A stretch of DNA of 64,000 nt. It comes from Mytilinidion resinicola (taxonomy: Eukaryota; Ascomycota; Dothideomycetes; Mytilinidiales; Mytilinidiaceae). The translations under genes were made by a program, and so were the position numbers. This document shows, piece after piece, positions 1 to 10,254 of the stretch (positions within the stretch are counted from its first letter, which is position 1; the number at the start of each line of letters is the position of its first letter). The DNA lies in assembly GCF_010093595.1 (NCBI RefSeq), contig NW_022985441.1:983908-1047907 (forward strand), read 5' to 3'. A model generated the notes under the pieces. That model saw only the letters and a program-made list of their open reading frames with translations, did not search any database and had not been told where the DNA came from.

Positions 1-493
1 GGAAACGGCGTGTCCAATGCTCGCCGCAGAGGGGGGGGTTGCCTGTGCCGGTATGGCGGCCGGCCAAAATTGAATTGCACTCCCACTCCAATTCTAATGT
101 AGTAGCACGCGTTCCTAATTGATCACGTCGTCTTAGCCAGATCAGAAGGCCCTCTTCCTTATGAGGATACAGCAATAGGTTGTGTTGGATGCGTTCATTC
201 CGTGGTGGAAGGCCGGCCACCTCAACGCGTCAATTGTACATAAATTATTTGACACCGTGATTGCTCCATCAACATCATGGATTTGACCTACAAACAAGAA
301 GAAATGCGCGTGCAGGATGCATTGGCAGCCTTCCACAACAATACATTCCCCTCCCTACGAAAAGCTGCTGCCCATTATGGCGCCAAATACTCACGCGTCA
401 CAAATCGTGCCCGAGGTGCACTGAGATGGCGGCCACCTAACTAGTTAGGTGGAAGTGGGGCAAATTTCGAGGAACGAGAAACTTGCACTACGC
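1..493. other. Intergenic / decayed sequence, no gene seen
   Basis: No supportable reading frame. It lies just beyond the truncated 3' end of the HET-like remnant that follows, where the rest of a HET domain would be expected, but no recognisable HET motif continues here. Confidence 0.5.
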
Positions 494-1118
494 GAAAGCC
501 ACGGGTAGGGTGCCTCTATGACAGTGCTCATGCCGTTGATTCGCACCACTTCAGCCATCGGGCTGCCAGCTCAAGGCATTCGGGTGATCCGGTGTTGGTG
601 CTCCCCCGGTGGTCTAGAGGCGGGTCAAGTTCTGTACGTCCTCTCAGCATTCTGAGCGCGTTTCGGTCTTCAGGTTCGCATCCTACCTTGGGCAGCGTGA
701 AGATGAAATGACGCCAGGAATTGATCTTCGTTCCCTTGAGGAGTAGCAGTCCAAAAGAAAACATTCTCAACTGGAACAGGTCCACCGGTTCCCAGGGGAA
801 ACCCCAGTGAGAACATGGTCGCCGGAGCTTTGGAAGAAACCTCGCATGGCTCTTTGACTTTCCATATTGGCCAGACTCGAGAGCAGATATAACATCCCGC
901 TTCGGCAGACTCCTGGAGGCTTGATAGAGTCAGGTGATGAGCTGCGGGAGCCTGACGATGGCGGTACCCTCGAAGAGTTGGTGTGCCGGCCCTTCCAGGT
1001 GATGGCTTCCCACTCCTCCAGAGACGGCAGCCCACTTCTTGCGGTTGGAGGTTGAATCGTGCGGCTGATTGCTCTCCTCAACCGAGAAGATGTCGTTACA
1101 CACTTCGCAAAGAGACAT
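494..1118 (-). pseudogene. HET-domain (heterokaryon incompatibility) protein remnant
   Basis: The minus strand encodes pieces of the N-terminal part of a fungal HET protein, spread over different frames. It starts at ATG 1118 (M-S-L-C-E-V-C-N-D) and runs to a stop near 930. A second frame continues with S-L-Q-E-S-A-E-A-G-C-Y-I-C-S-R-V-W, the typical HET pre-domain 'small residue-GC-x-(I/L)-C' motif. Another frame around 530-780 gives E-L-A-A-R-W-L-K-W-C, followed after a further shift by H-E-H-C, matching the WL-x-x-C...H-x-x-C segment that precedes the catalytic-like part of HET domains. The remainder of the domain is missing. At least three frame changes with no convincing introns indicate a dead, truncated gene. 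HET proteins act in allorecognition cell death; this copy cannot do so as written. Confidence 0.55.
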
Positions 1119-1912
1119 GTAGTAATTTCTGCAAGCTATTCTCGACGATATGCGTTTAATGTAGTGATTGCTGCTGTCTCCCTCGACAACATTCATTCAC
1201 TGAGCAAGGTGCAGAGACATCCGCCAAGATACGAGTAGCTGATTTCTTGGCGGGTGCCTGAATGATCCTGGCAGATCTCCTTGAAATGTTGAGGAGGAGG
1301 CTAGTCCGCATCTGGCACAGTGTCACGTGCTTGATTGGACGACCTTCAGCCTTGTATCGCCTTCGTGTACGCCATCACTCAGGTTGAAATTGATGTGAAC
1401 TCTGATTTCTATGGGTGTCTAGCTCGTTGTTTATATTCTAGGGGAAGGAGGGGGGCCGGCCCCGGGGGCATAACGTGGTATCTCTTCTTGACGCGTTACT
1501 TGTTTCATCCTGTTTCCTGATACAGTACTGATACCGTGCTGCAGCACTGCTGTTGCACTACCTGTTACTTCCTCCTGTATCAGCATGCCATCCTGATACG
1601 TTACTGCATATGAGTTGCTGATCCTAGGTTGTAGTGCTGCAACCGAGTCCATCGTCACCCGCCGCTCGCATAATACTGCTACTCTACCATAACTGGCAGT
1701 TATCTCAGTCATGCTCGTGTTCATAAGCTAAACGGAACAGTATAGAGGGGATAATGTGACCTCTGGTGCCTGATTGCGGCACAGCACACGGGCGGATCAT
1801 ATTAATAGCACCCCGCGGAGAGTTTCCCAACTCCTTCCCTCCAGATCCTTCTTCAAACGATTGAGAAATTCTTACACATGATCTATTTTGGTACTGAGCG
1901 TCGTATATTGAT
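1119..1912. other. Intergenic; promoter of the T5orf172 gene
   Basis: No gene seen. Contains a GC-rich patch near 1440-1470, several short CTGATA-like repeats at 1510-1630, and the cluster motif at 1775-1783. Confidence 0.5.
1775..1783 (-). promoter_or_regulatory. Cluster promoter motif TGTGCCGCA (copy 1)
   Basis: The minus-strand sequence is TGTGCTGTGCCGCA in extended form, ending about 130 bp upstream of ATG 1913. The 14-base extension is identical to the copy at 12126. Inferred transcription-factor site. Confidence 0.45.
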
Positions 1913-4186
1913 ATGCCACCCAAATCTTCAGCGGCCGACAAGGCTTGGCCCACTATGCTTACTCTACGTATCAACTTTCGGAACAAGACATTCTCAACCT
2001 CCTTCGAAACCACACAACAACTCAAGAAGCGGTGCAACTGCTCACTGCTTGTAAATATCAATCCATCAAACCAAAGTGCGTTCGAAAGCGCATTCTGTCA
2101 AGGCGTGCTGGTTCCCGACACCTTTTCCGCCCGTTTCGTAATCACCAGCTCTACACATGTTAAAAAAGCCAAGGAGCTCTGCGTCCATAATCCTGAGCGT
2201 ACATACGAAGACGCTAAAATGTTCCGATTGTGGATTCTGAGGTTGGCGACGAAACTCTCCACCTTCTGCGAATCTGACCATTCTCAAGACTCAAGTTCGG
2301 TTGAGCAAGACTACACTCTTAGACCGTTTAAGACGGGCAATGTTACCAAAAGAACTACTTACGAAGATGTCAGGCGGCTCTTGGAATCACCACTGAGTCC
2401 AAGCGAAAGGCAAGATCATGGGATGGGTTACGTTTACATCCTTCGATCTCAAATTGGATTCAACACTCTAGCAGAACTGAAGATTGGATTTTCAAAGTAT
2501 CATCCGGAACATCGGTCACACGAATTGGCTAGTTGTTTGGCACTCCCTGAGATCATTAGCTTCACTCCCTACATGCCGCATGCGAAGAGACTGGAGTCCA
2601 TCATCCATACGGAGCTCCAGGCCTGTCGAAAGGTCCAGCTTTGCCCCAAGTGTCACCACAATCACCGAGAGTGGTTTACCGTATCTCATGTCGACTCTCG
2701 AGAGATTGTAACGAGGTGGAGCCAATGGCTGCTTCGAAGACCTTATCAGGACGGGAAGTTGACGGATGAATGGAAAGACCATCTTGCTAGGACTGAGCCC
2801 TCTGATGACGACCTGTCTACCGCCAATTTCTGGGAGACCACGATTAGTGCCTTCCCCAGAGAAGAATCGGACCTCGACGTGTCCCGGCGCATCGGGAAGT
2901 ACCTGAACGAATGCTACTGGGATAACGCCTGTGAGAGAATGGGCATTGGTCTACTTGGGAAAGAATTCAAGGATGAGATACGGGGAGATCTCCGCCAGAT
3001 GCTGGGAACTCACGATGGAATTTCCATTTCGGCATTGCAAGCCCAACTCTTGGAATTAGCGGACAAACTTCGCGAATACAAGGAGAAGAGTGAGAATGGA
3101 AATCGCGGGACCAACTCTAACGACCGTCCATTTTTTGAAGACCTGATTCGGCCAGAAATGCGGGGAGTTTCGGTTCATCCCGATATGACAATCGGTAGCC
3201 TGCTTCGTCCAAATATTCCATGGATTGATCGCCAAGTTCATCCAGACACGCCTCTCAGTCTCCTGATCAACCCAGACAAGACGCCTGGTCCCCTTACTGT
3301 TTTGACGAAACGGCAGCGAGACGACGATGAGGCGTCCAGAAAAGATGACTGGATACTTAAAGCTTTTGACTCTCTCAAGAATATAAAGACAGGTGCCATG
3401 TCCGTCAGTGATCCGGTTCTGGGAATTAGCGAGTCGCCTCTGGGTGATGCTACCCTGCTTCCGGTCCTCGCCCTTAACGACCTGAAGTATCTCGACGCAC
3501 CGGTGTCTAATTGGGTTGGCATGAACCCAACGAACGCTGGATTCCAACGCTTGCAGGAGGCGTATCAACGCGGCGAGTGGGTTGGCGAGCCGCAGTTCAA
3601 GTTACCAAAAGCTTTTCGAAGATCTGGGATTAAGATCCTCGACCCCAAGGCTGCCGAGACTTCGAAGCAAAAGTTTGAGCAAGCTTCTAAAGGAAGGCCG
3701 TCTAAGAAGGAATCCAAAGAGACTGCTACTAAAGAGAAGAAATCCGGATTCGACCAAAACGATAGCGGACAGCAATGCGAATTCACCCGTGGACCAGAGG
3801 GGGATAAATGGACCTTTTCCCGACCACTCGACGAAAATTTCATTCGGGAGGTCAATGACTTACTAGAAGAAATGAAAATTGGGGGCCGAGCGGAAGTTGA
3901 GAGAAGAGCGGCAAACGCCTTCCGTCACTACGGGATTCCCACAGGAGTCGACTTGACCGATGAAGGGGACTCTAGTGATTCGGACTCTAACTGTTCAATT
4001 AGCTCCCCACCCAGCAAAAATGCTGCTAGGATCAAAGATCCATATCCGGGTTCTGCATCGCCTTCCAAAGAAACACTGAATCCGAATTCTGCATCATCTT
4101 CTAGAGAACCTCCGAAGAGGAAGCCGGTAGCTGGTCTCGGAGGCATCACGGCAAAGAAGGCCAAGTTGTGGCTGGATTCATTGTAG
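1913..4186 (+). CDS. T5orf172 / DUF1766-type GIY-YIG-like protein
   Basis: A single uninterrupted 757-codon frame from ATG 1913. Around residues 170-275 it carries a T5orf172-like domain: G-Y-V-Y-I-L near its start, K-I-G-F-S about 20 residues later, then E-x-x-I-H-x-E-L, C-P-K-C-H-H-N-H and R-E-W-F. This is the pattern of the GIY-YIG-fold DUF1766 family, known from phage T5 Orf172 and expanded in fungi; nuclease activity is not established for the fungal members. The C-terminal half is charged and low-complexity, with basic stretches (K-K-E-S-K-E, K-R-K near the end) that suggest nuclear localisation. Two similar segments with V-H-P-D near residues 420 and 443 may be a short internal repeat. 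No intron is needed. Its promoter contains the motif shared with the glycosyltransferase cluster downstream. The domain assignment is by motif, and the function is unknown. Confidence 0.75.
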   Translation: MPPKSSAADKAWPTMLTLRINFRNKTFSTSFETTQQLKKRCNCSLLVNINPSNQSAFESAFCQGVLVPDTFSARFVITSSTHVKKAKELCVHNPERTYEDAKMFRLWILRLATKLSTFCESDHSQDSSSVEQDYTLRPFKTGNVTKRTTYEDVRRLLESPLSPSERQDHGMGYVYILRSQIGFNTLAELKIGFSKYHPEHRSHELASCLALPEIISFTPYMPHAKRLESIIHTELQACRKVQLCPKCHHNHREWFTVSHVDSREIVTRWSQWLLRRPYQDGKLTDEWKDHLARTEPSDDDLSTANFWETTISAFPREESDLDVSRRIGKYLNECYWDNACERMGIGLLGKEFKDEIRGDLRQMLGTHDGISISALQAQLLELADKLREYKEKSENGNRGTNSNDRPFFEDLIRPEMRGVSVHPDMTIGSLLRPNIPWIDRQVHPDTPLSLLINPDKTPGPLTVLTKRQRDDDEASRKDDWILKAFDSLKNIKTGAMSVSDPVLGISESPLGDATLLPVLALNDLKYLDAPVSNWVGMNPTNAGFQRLQEAYQRGEWVGEPQFKLPKAFRRSGIKILDPKAAETSKQKFEQASKGRPSKKESKETATKEKKSGFDQNDSGQQCEFTRGPEGDKWTFSRPLDENFIREVNDLLEEMKIGGRAEVERRAANAFRHYGIPTGVDLTDEGDSSDSDSNCSISSPPSKNAARIKDPYPGSASPSKETLNPNSASSSREPPKRKPVAGLGGITAKKAKLWLDSL

Positions 4187-4656
4187 CGAACCGAAATCGA
4201 ATAGCCTTCGACTTCTGGCTGTGGCTGGTAAGTAGTCGGCGGCTTTCCGCGTGAACCAAGGTCTTTGCGGCTTCGGGATGATATAGCATTGTCTGTCCCT
4301 TCATAAGTCCGGGTATGATATGAACTTCAACACGACATGTCCCGGGGGCTAGATTTGGTGGCCTCATCATTGGCTTTCTACGTGCAGTAAGTATCTAACG
4401 GATGACGGCCTGGCGACGAGATCAGGATTTGAGGCCTGGGGGTGCTTTGGTTTGCTTTTCAGGTTCTCGGTAGTGCTCAGGGTGCTTTATCGTGTTTTCT
4501 TTTCTTCCATAGCTCTTGCGAACCGTATACGATTCCCTTAGTTTTGGGCGAACGCTATCTGCTTACATCCTGAATCACATACCTCAAAAACTTGCGGTGT
4601 TTGTTTCCACGTCTTGAAGAGCCAAGTTAGGATCTCCTTAAGAGCAGGGAATAACC
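4187..4656. other. Intergenic between convergent genes
   Basis: Nothing recognised; 3' flank of the T5orf172 gene. Confidence 0.4.
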
Positions 4657-5756
4657 TTAAGAAGCTACCTGACGTTGCAAACTAGTCATTATGGCCAAAA
4701 CCAACTTGCGGAATAAAAAGTCAGCCCCACACCCATACCGAAACGTCACGACCGACGTTTTCTTCAACGCCCACTTGAACTGCGCATGCACAAATGGCTC
4801 GAAGCACTCATCCATCATTTTTCCCGTCTTTTTCCCCTGCTTCTACACAAAGTTGCGCCCGCCCCAGGTCAGGCGCCGCGGCTCCCACTTGAGGTGTTTT
4901 GTGCGGTCGGGCTTTTCGACGACCGGCAAGGACGAGGACGTGAAGTGGGTAAACTACCGGCCGATGCCACCGTCGTAGCGGCTGCCGGTGCTTCGCACTG
5001 GCGTCACGAAGGTTTGAACGCACGGCGAAATGAATTTGGTGGCCCGGGAGAGCTGGGTTGAAGTGACTCGGTAGTGGCGGCGCTTGAGGCCTTGGAGGAT
5101 GTAGAGGGCTTGCCGCTCGCCGGAGTCTTTAACTTTGAAGTAGTACCAGTGGCCTAATGTGAAGATGTTTTTGGAGCTTAGGTACACGTGGAATTGGATT
5201 TTGGGGTGGGTTTTGTCGAAAGCGGGGGTGTAGAATAGGATTGAGTGGGTACCATCTTGGTTCAATGTGAGCATATGTTGAACTTCCGGGCTAATTAAAG
5301 CCGGGCTATCCTTCAAGGAAGCCAGAAATGCTGTGATTACTTGCTTTGAGTTTACCACGGTCCCTTCGGCGCGGTAGCCTGCGCTTTATTAAACAGCGGT
5401 TTTAAGCTCTTGGACAGTAGAATTTTGTCTAGACTTAGGCATGGCAGTCCATTAATTAGGATTGCTAAACTTTCCTGTGCACTGATGGAGGAGGCCAGAA
5501 CAACATTGAGTCCTGTCTTGTGGCCGCTTAGGATCTATTATAAGATCTTGCGCTTTGTGCTATGGAACTTGGCTTGCTTGCGGGCAATTTGTTTCCTCTC
5601 GCGATCGAGGAATTTGGCGTCGTCAGCTAGTTTGTTCAACGCGATTGTAGCTTTCCCGTGCTGGTCGAAAGCTTCTTTGAATCTTGAATAGTGCTCAGCT
5701 TCGAAAGCCTGCCGGCACAACTCGGCTACTTGTGCATCGGTTTGGGTCGCGGCCAT
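4657..5756 (-). pseudogene. Gene inactivated by multiple nonsense codons, family not recognised
   Basis: Starts at ATG 5756 with an N-terminal part resembling a three-helix MIT-like segment (A-E-L-C-R-Q-A-F-E-A-E-H, then L-D-R-E-R-K-Q-I-A-R-K-Q-A-K-F-H). It is interrupted by adjacent TAA and TAG codons at 5540-5535, after which the same frame stays open for about 60 more codons. After one frame change near 5360 it continues (Q-V-I-T-A-F-L-A-S-L-K, later Y-I-L-Q-G-L-K-R-R-H-Y) to TAG at 4954. Beyond that stop the same frame is still protein-like (L-K-W-E-P-R-R-L-T-W-G-G-R-N-F-V), meets another TAG at 4845-4843, and runs on to TAA at 4659-4657. All four stops could come from CAA, CAG or TGG by a single C-to-T or G-to-A change, as expected of RIP-type mutation. 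Whether the family is truly MIT-like is uncertain. Confidence 0.6.
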
Positions 5757-6307
5757 GGTTTTTTTTTGTAGAGCTACGGGACTTATAGCATAGCTCCTGG
5801 AACTCGGGGGGGGGGGGGGGGGGGGATTTTGCTGCCCGATAGGCCGAGACGGACGAGGCATGCAATAATAATTTATAGAACAGAGCTGATCGCTGCTCGC
5901 CTTCCATTAGAAGGCTTAGGAAGCTCTTATCTCTCTCACAGCGACAAGCAACAGCCAAGAGAAGACTCCCTGTCGGTATGGCGTGATTGGCGTGATACGT
6001 GCGGGGCCTGTATGAGGAATACGAAATACGGTGGCACTGGGTAACCGCAAATATCGCTACAGACGAAGGTTGGAGCCTTGACAAGATATGAAAATGATGG
6101 GTTTGCTGCGTGAGATGATGAAAAAGAACCCGGGTTTCCCTCTATGGGCTGTTAGCTGCGAAACATAGTGAAGATCGAAGAAACTAGCTTGTGGACATAA
6201 TGTTACATGATTGATTGAAATCCAAACCACCAAGTAGGGGTTACATCTCAGTTGGTGGTATCTCATGTTACATGAAAGTATATAGTGCATGCCCTTCTCG
6301 TCCTCTT
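5757..6307. other. Intergenic with a 20-base poly-G run
   Basis: Contains an uninterrupted run of about 20 G at 5806-5825 close to the start of the decayed gene. Otherwise nothing is recognised. Confidence 0.6.
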
Positions 6308-7568
6308 TCAATGTCTCCCTTCTTTCATACACACCCCCCTCCTCGCCCCATCCCTAAGTCGCTCCAACTCCTCCTTATCATCCCCAAAGTTAAGCACGCC
6401 ACTCGCAAATCCACACCCTATTCCATCTGTCTCGCCAGTCCGATTCCGCAACTCTTCCACAAGCTTAGTCGGCTTGAACTCATCCGGAAGGTTGATCATG
6501 CTCGTCAGCAGCCCTTCACGGTGATGGAAAATTTCCGGAAACACAGTCCAGCACCGCAGCAGCCCGTTCTCACACGCCCGCACCATCGTGTTATCAAAAC
6601 TATCCGACACCCACTTCGGCGCCCGCGGGCTTCCGACTTCATCGGAGAGGATCTTAGCCGCTGAGCGCCGGTTGACAGCGTACGCCCATGTCCCAAAAGG
6701 CTGCCGCGAGGGATGCACGACACGCGTGAAGGGCGGGACGTCGAGCGCCGTCAGGATGGAGGCGACGTTGGGAAGCATGTTGTAGCGCGGCGGGAGCGTG
6801 TCGTCGGCGAATGCCTGGGCCCCCTGGAGATCGGAGGGCAGTTGCACGCCAACGCCGGCCTCGTGGCCGAACCAGGCCCAGCGGTCAAAGTGACCGAGGT
6901 ACAGCACGTCCCAGTGCGAGGGGTGGGGATAGTAGCTGTGTGGTGCTTCTGGCGTGGCGTGGAAGAGCGCACGCAGGGCGGTGGCTGCACGGGGGACTTG
7001 GAGGCTGCGGGCGCGCATGTCCCAGTCCATGTCGTCTTCGAGGATCATTGCGGTTTCTAGGTCGGTTGAGAGGAACCTAGGAGTTGATGTTAGTGAGTTC
7101 CGGTGTTTGAATAGTCAGTGAGTGGTGTGCGGACCATTCGAGCACTCGTAAATGGCTCATCCATGCTGCGATCATCGGGAACCGCATTTCGGTTGGGGCT
7201 TGCTGGCTTCGGAATTGCTCTACATCTTCCTCGGTCCAGATTGGCAGCTCTGGGATGGTGATGTCGAGCTCTGTCACATTGGCTGCCTGTAGGAGGCCGT
7301 GTCGCCTTTTGGAATTGGGTGGTGATACTGCGATGATGGCGCCAAAACCGAGTGTGGAGTTCGCAGGTGACGGTAACTTCGTCGATGTCGAAGTAGGCTT
7401 GTGGAGTGAAAGTATGGCTTGATCTGACTGAAACCAAACAAGGAATATGATGGCCACAGTGAGTGCGGATATGATGATAGGACGAGAGTTTCGAGGTTTT
7501 CTTACGGCAAATCCTCGCGAGGGAGAAGAGAGCCGTAATGGCATTTTGCTTGCGTAAGGAGGATACAT
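6308..7568 (-). CDS. GT25-family glycosyltransferase, type II membrane protein (paralog 1)
   Basis: Two exons, 7568-7135 and 7076-6308, give 400 aa. The 58-bp intron (GTCCGC...CCTAG) restores W-F-L-S-T across the junction. After a basic cytoplasmic tail, residues 30-46 form a signal anchor (I-I-I-S-A-L-T-V-A-I-I-F-L-V-W-F). The lumenal domain carries N-S-T-L-G-F-G-A near its start and the acidic L-E-D-D-M-D-W-D at about 157-164, the DxD-like nucleotide-sugar site of the GT25 (LPS/collagen galactosyltransferase-like) fold. Further conserved blocks are L-Y-L-G-H-F-D-R-W, T-W-A-Y-A-V and P-E-I-F-H-H. GT25 enzymes transfer a sugar, often galactose, from a nucleotide donor; donor and acceptor cannot be read here. 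Golgi location is inferred from the topology. The best match in the window is the paralog at 14705-16008, which has an intron at the same codon. ATG 7544 is an alternative start. Confidence 0.85.
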
Positions 7569-7643
7569 GATGGAAGTAATGAGAATGAAACGTCTGAAGG
7601 TTCGAAAGGTTGTTACCTGTGCACGTATTGATACCTCCCGTGC

Positions 7644-7652
7644 TGTGCCACA
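7644..7652 (+). promoter_or_regulatory. Cluster promoter motif, one mismatch (copy 2)
   Basis: TGTGCCACA inside GTGCTGTGCCACA, 76 bp upstream of the start codon of GT25 paralog 1. It differs from the core by one base but keeps the 5' GTGCTG extension seen at other copies. Confidence 0.35.
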
Positions 7653-8077
7653 ATATCCTTGAGGCCAACAGGCCGGTTCGATGGCAGGGGCGCATACAGC
7701 TATTCTGGATGATCTGAAACGCTTCCGTTCATGCCGCAATCCGCCCTCCGAATTCCCGGTACAGGACCAAAGCAGACGGCGGTTAGGATGCACTGTCTTG
7801 GGAGACTCCTCATAGTCGCCGAGCGAGGTGATAGACTTTTAGACGCCCAGATCTCGTAAAGAGTGGGAACGTCTGGGTGCTACGTTGGTCTACCTACTCG
7901 GGAAAGATAGTGAGCCGGGAGGCAGAAAAGAGTTCCAGAAAACAGGTGTTTAGTCTCGTCAACCCTCAGATCGCCCCGGGAGTAGCTTTTGCTGCATGGC
8001 TTAGGCGCTTATGTGAAGATGCGTGATTCTAATTCGCTATTGGCAACAACATTTTCCTGAGGGGCTATTTTGGGACC

Positions 8078-8086
8078 TGTGCCGCA
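8078..8086 (+). promoter_or_regulatory. Cluster promoter motif TGTGCCGCA (copy 3)
   Basis: CTGTGCCGCA, about 237 bp upstream of the DUF3431 start codon. Confidence 0.45.
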
Positions 8087-8322
8087 CCGCGCCGCTTTCT
8101 GGCATCATCCTTTCTACCTGCGCCTTCGAGAGCTCTGGGATCCACGTTATATTTCAATGATCCCCTTGGCATCAATGGCCCGGCTCATCCGACGTCTTTC
8201 AGTCCCACCTCCCCTCTTTGGTTTTCCTGCTCGGCCGTATCGTGTATCTGAGAATCTTCAGCCTCTTATTCTCTTCTCATGAAATTTTCATAGCTTGTTT
8301 TTTCGCGGTAGGCCATCGCACT

Positions 8323-9440
8323 ATGCTCGTGAGGCCATCCCGAGTTGCAGTGGTCCTTCTGCTGATTATAGCCACTATTTTGATTCGGCGTTCCTCAGAT
8401 TCATGTTACGAGAACCCAGGAAATCCTTCTTCGATACCTGTCAAACAATTATATCTTAATGACTACGGACGTCAGCATGACCAAAAGGCTCGCGCCGAAA
8501 TTGTGGAGCCAAGCCTAAAAGCTGCGCCGAAAGTCGCCGCTGAGAAGGCCATCGTGATGGGAAGGCTTGCAAGAGATGATGTTGATTGGGTTGCTCAGGA
8601 CTTGCCAGAGTATGCGATTCAAGTAGATTTGGGACAGCTCTCAGACTCACTTCTTTAGTTGGGAACGCTACATATACACCGTGGATAACGACAATTCAAC
8701 CTTACATACGGCTGTCAACAAAGGGAAGGAAGCGATGCCCTACCTCACCTTCATTATCGACAATTACCAAAACCTTCCGAAGACCATGGCATTTCTACAC
8801 AGCCATCGCGGCGGATGGCCTGAGGCATGGCACAATGACGCTCCCGGCTACATGGCAAAGAACATGTTGGACAAGCTGAAGATCGATTACGTGCAGAGGA
8901 ATGGCTACGCGAATTTGCGATGCATCCACAATCCCGGTTGTCCAGGCGAAATGCAGATGTTCCGGCAACCTCCACAGGGAGAGCTAGAAGTAGAAGGCTA
9001 TATGCTAGAAGTCTGGCAGCGCTTCTTCAACAGCACAGCGCCGCCTCATATCATTGGGACCCCATGCTGTGCGCAGTTTGCTGTGTCTCGAGATCAGGTT
9101 CTGAAGCGGCCACTAGAGGACTACGTGCACTTCCGCCGATGGCTGCTAGAAACGGAACTCATTGACGACATAAGCGGCCGAATAATGGAATATCTGTGGC
9201 ATATCATATTCGGTAAAGAACCTGTGTACTGCCCTGGGGTTGAAGAGTGTTCGTGTCAGGTTTTCGGTAGATGTGATGAAGTAAGTTGTACCGTTCTGCC
9301 CTACTCCGAGATCGACGACTAATTATAATCCCACCTTCTAGTATACATATAAGGCGCCGCCTACTCAGTCTTCGGACACTCGGCTCATTGAGGATTCAGA
9401 TCGAAGGAGAAGCCAGGAAGTGTTTCAAGGACAGAAGTAG
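8323..9440 (+). CDS. DUF3431 protein, membrane-anchored
   Basis: Three exons, 8323-8609, 8659-9280 and 9342-9440 (335 aa). Intron 1 is 49 bp (GTATGC...TTTAG) and rebuilds L-P-D-W-E-R-Y-I-Y-T-V-D-N. Intron 2 is 61 bp (GTAAGT...TCTAG, with branch site CTAAT). Residues 8-19 (V-A-V-V-L-L-L-I-I-A-T-I) are a signal anchor. The rest is a DUF3431 domain: D-V-D-W near its start, then E-A-M-P-Y-L-T-F-I-I-D-N-Y, F-L-H-S-H-R-G-G-W, C-C-A-Q-F-A-V-S and M-E-Y-L-W-H-I-I-F-G. DUF3431 proteins are widespread in Pezizomycotina and often occur near glycosyltransferase genes; a transferase-like fold has been suspected but no activity is established. The Cys-rich end (C-P-G-V-E-E-C-S-C) suggests disulphides in the secretory pathway. 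It is divergent from GT25 paralog 1 and shares its promoter motif. Confidence 0.85.
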
Positions 9441-10254
9441 AGATAGAATTCCATCCATCTTAGCAGAAGTTTGACGTATCAAGAAGTTTCTCCAGTATTG
9501 GTAGAGTTGCTAAACATGGTCCAGTCGATGTGTTCAGGATGAAGAAGAAATATGCCACAGTGTAAAACTCCCAGGTCACGGGACTAACGTCATGGAATGA
9601 CGCTAGCCGACTGCAGAATAGTATAATATTTTTTTAAAATGACCTCTTACGAATCCCACCACTGTTCTCGCGCGCCAAAGCAACGTCGTACTGTTCATTG
9701 CGAGGGCTTCAAACGTAGATCACACTCTGGGCTATCCGTGTCAGAGGTGCATGAGGCGAGCGTTTGGTTTCGGAAACCGCTGCTGTGCCTCATGGGCGGC
9801 AACGGTCCTCACCGCATCCTCCCTGGATGGGGCCATTTCCAATGGACCGGTATAGGGCCCTCTTAAAACGCCAACACGCAAGTACCCGTTCCATTCCTCT
9901 TCCTCTGTGGCCCTGTTTATGCTTTTCCTAGACTAGAATATCTAGATCTTTCACCCATCCGAGATCAAGCATGGCTTTCGCCGAAGCTCTACTAGGAAGC
10001 ACACCACCATTGGATTTTGCAGGTCTCGGTGGCTCATCAGCAATACAAGAGTCGCTCTAGATTTTTCGTTTCCATGATATTAATGTATTGACTTGACAAT
10101 AAGACGACTATTTAAACGAATCCTCTATTTTTGTGCCTATAACCATGACGGGTATTCAGATAATATCATGCAATCGCTCAAGAAACAAAGATATGCAGCA
10201 AAAGGCTCCGCCCATGTTTCCTGTAGATTAATATCAACCGAATTCCAGGTCTCG
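9441..10254. other. Intergenic between convergent genes
   Basis: No gene supported; 3' flanks of the DUF3431 and aspartic-protease-like genes. Confidence 0.5.

Larger units (their letters stand above)
7569..8322. other. Divergent promoter between GT25 paralog 1 and the DUF3431 gene
   Basis: About 750 bp shared by two divergently transcribed genes. Holds motif copies 2 (7644) and 3 (8078). No coding sequence is supported. Confidence 0.6.
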
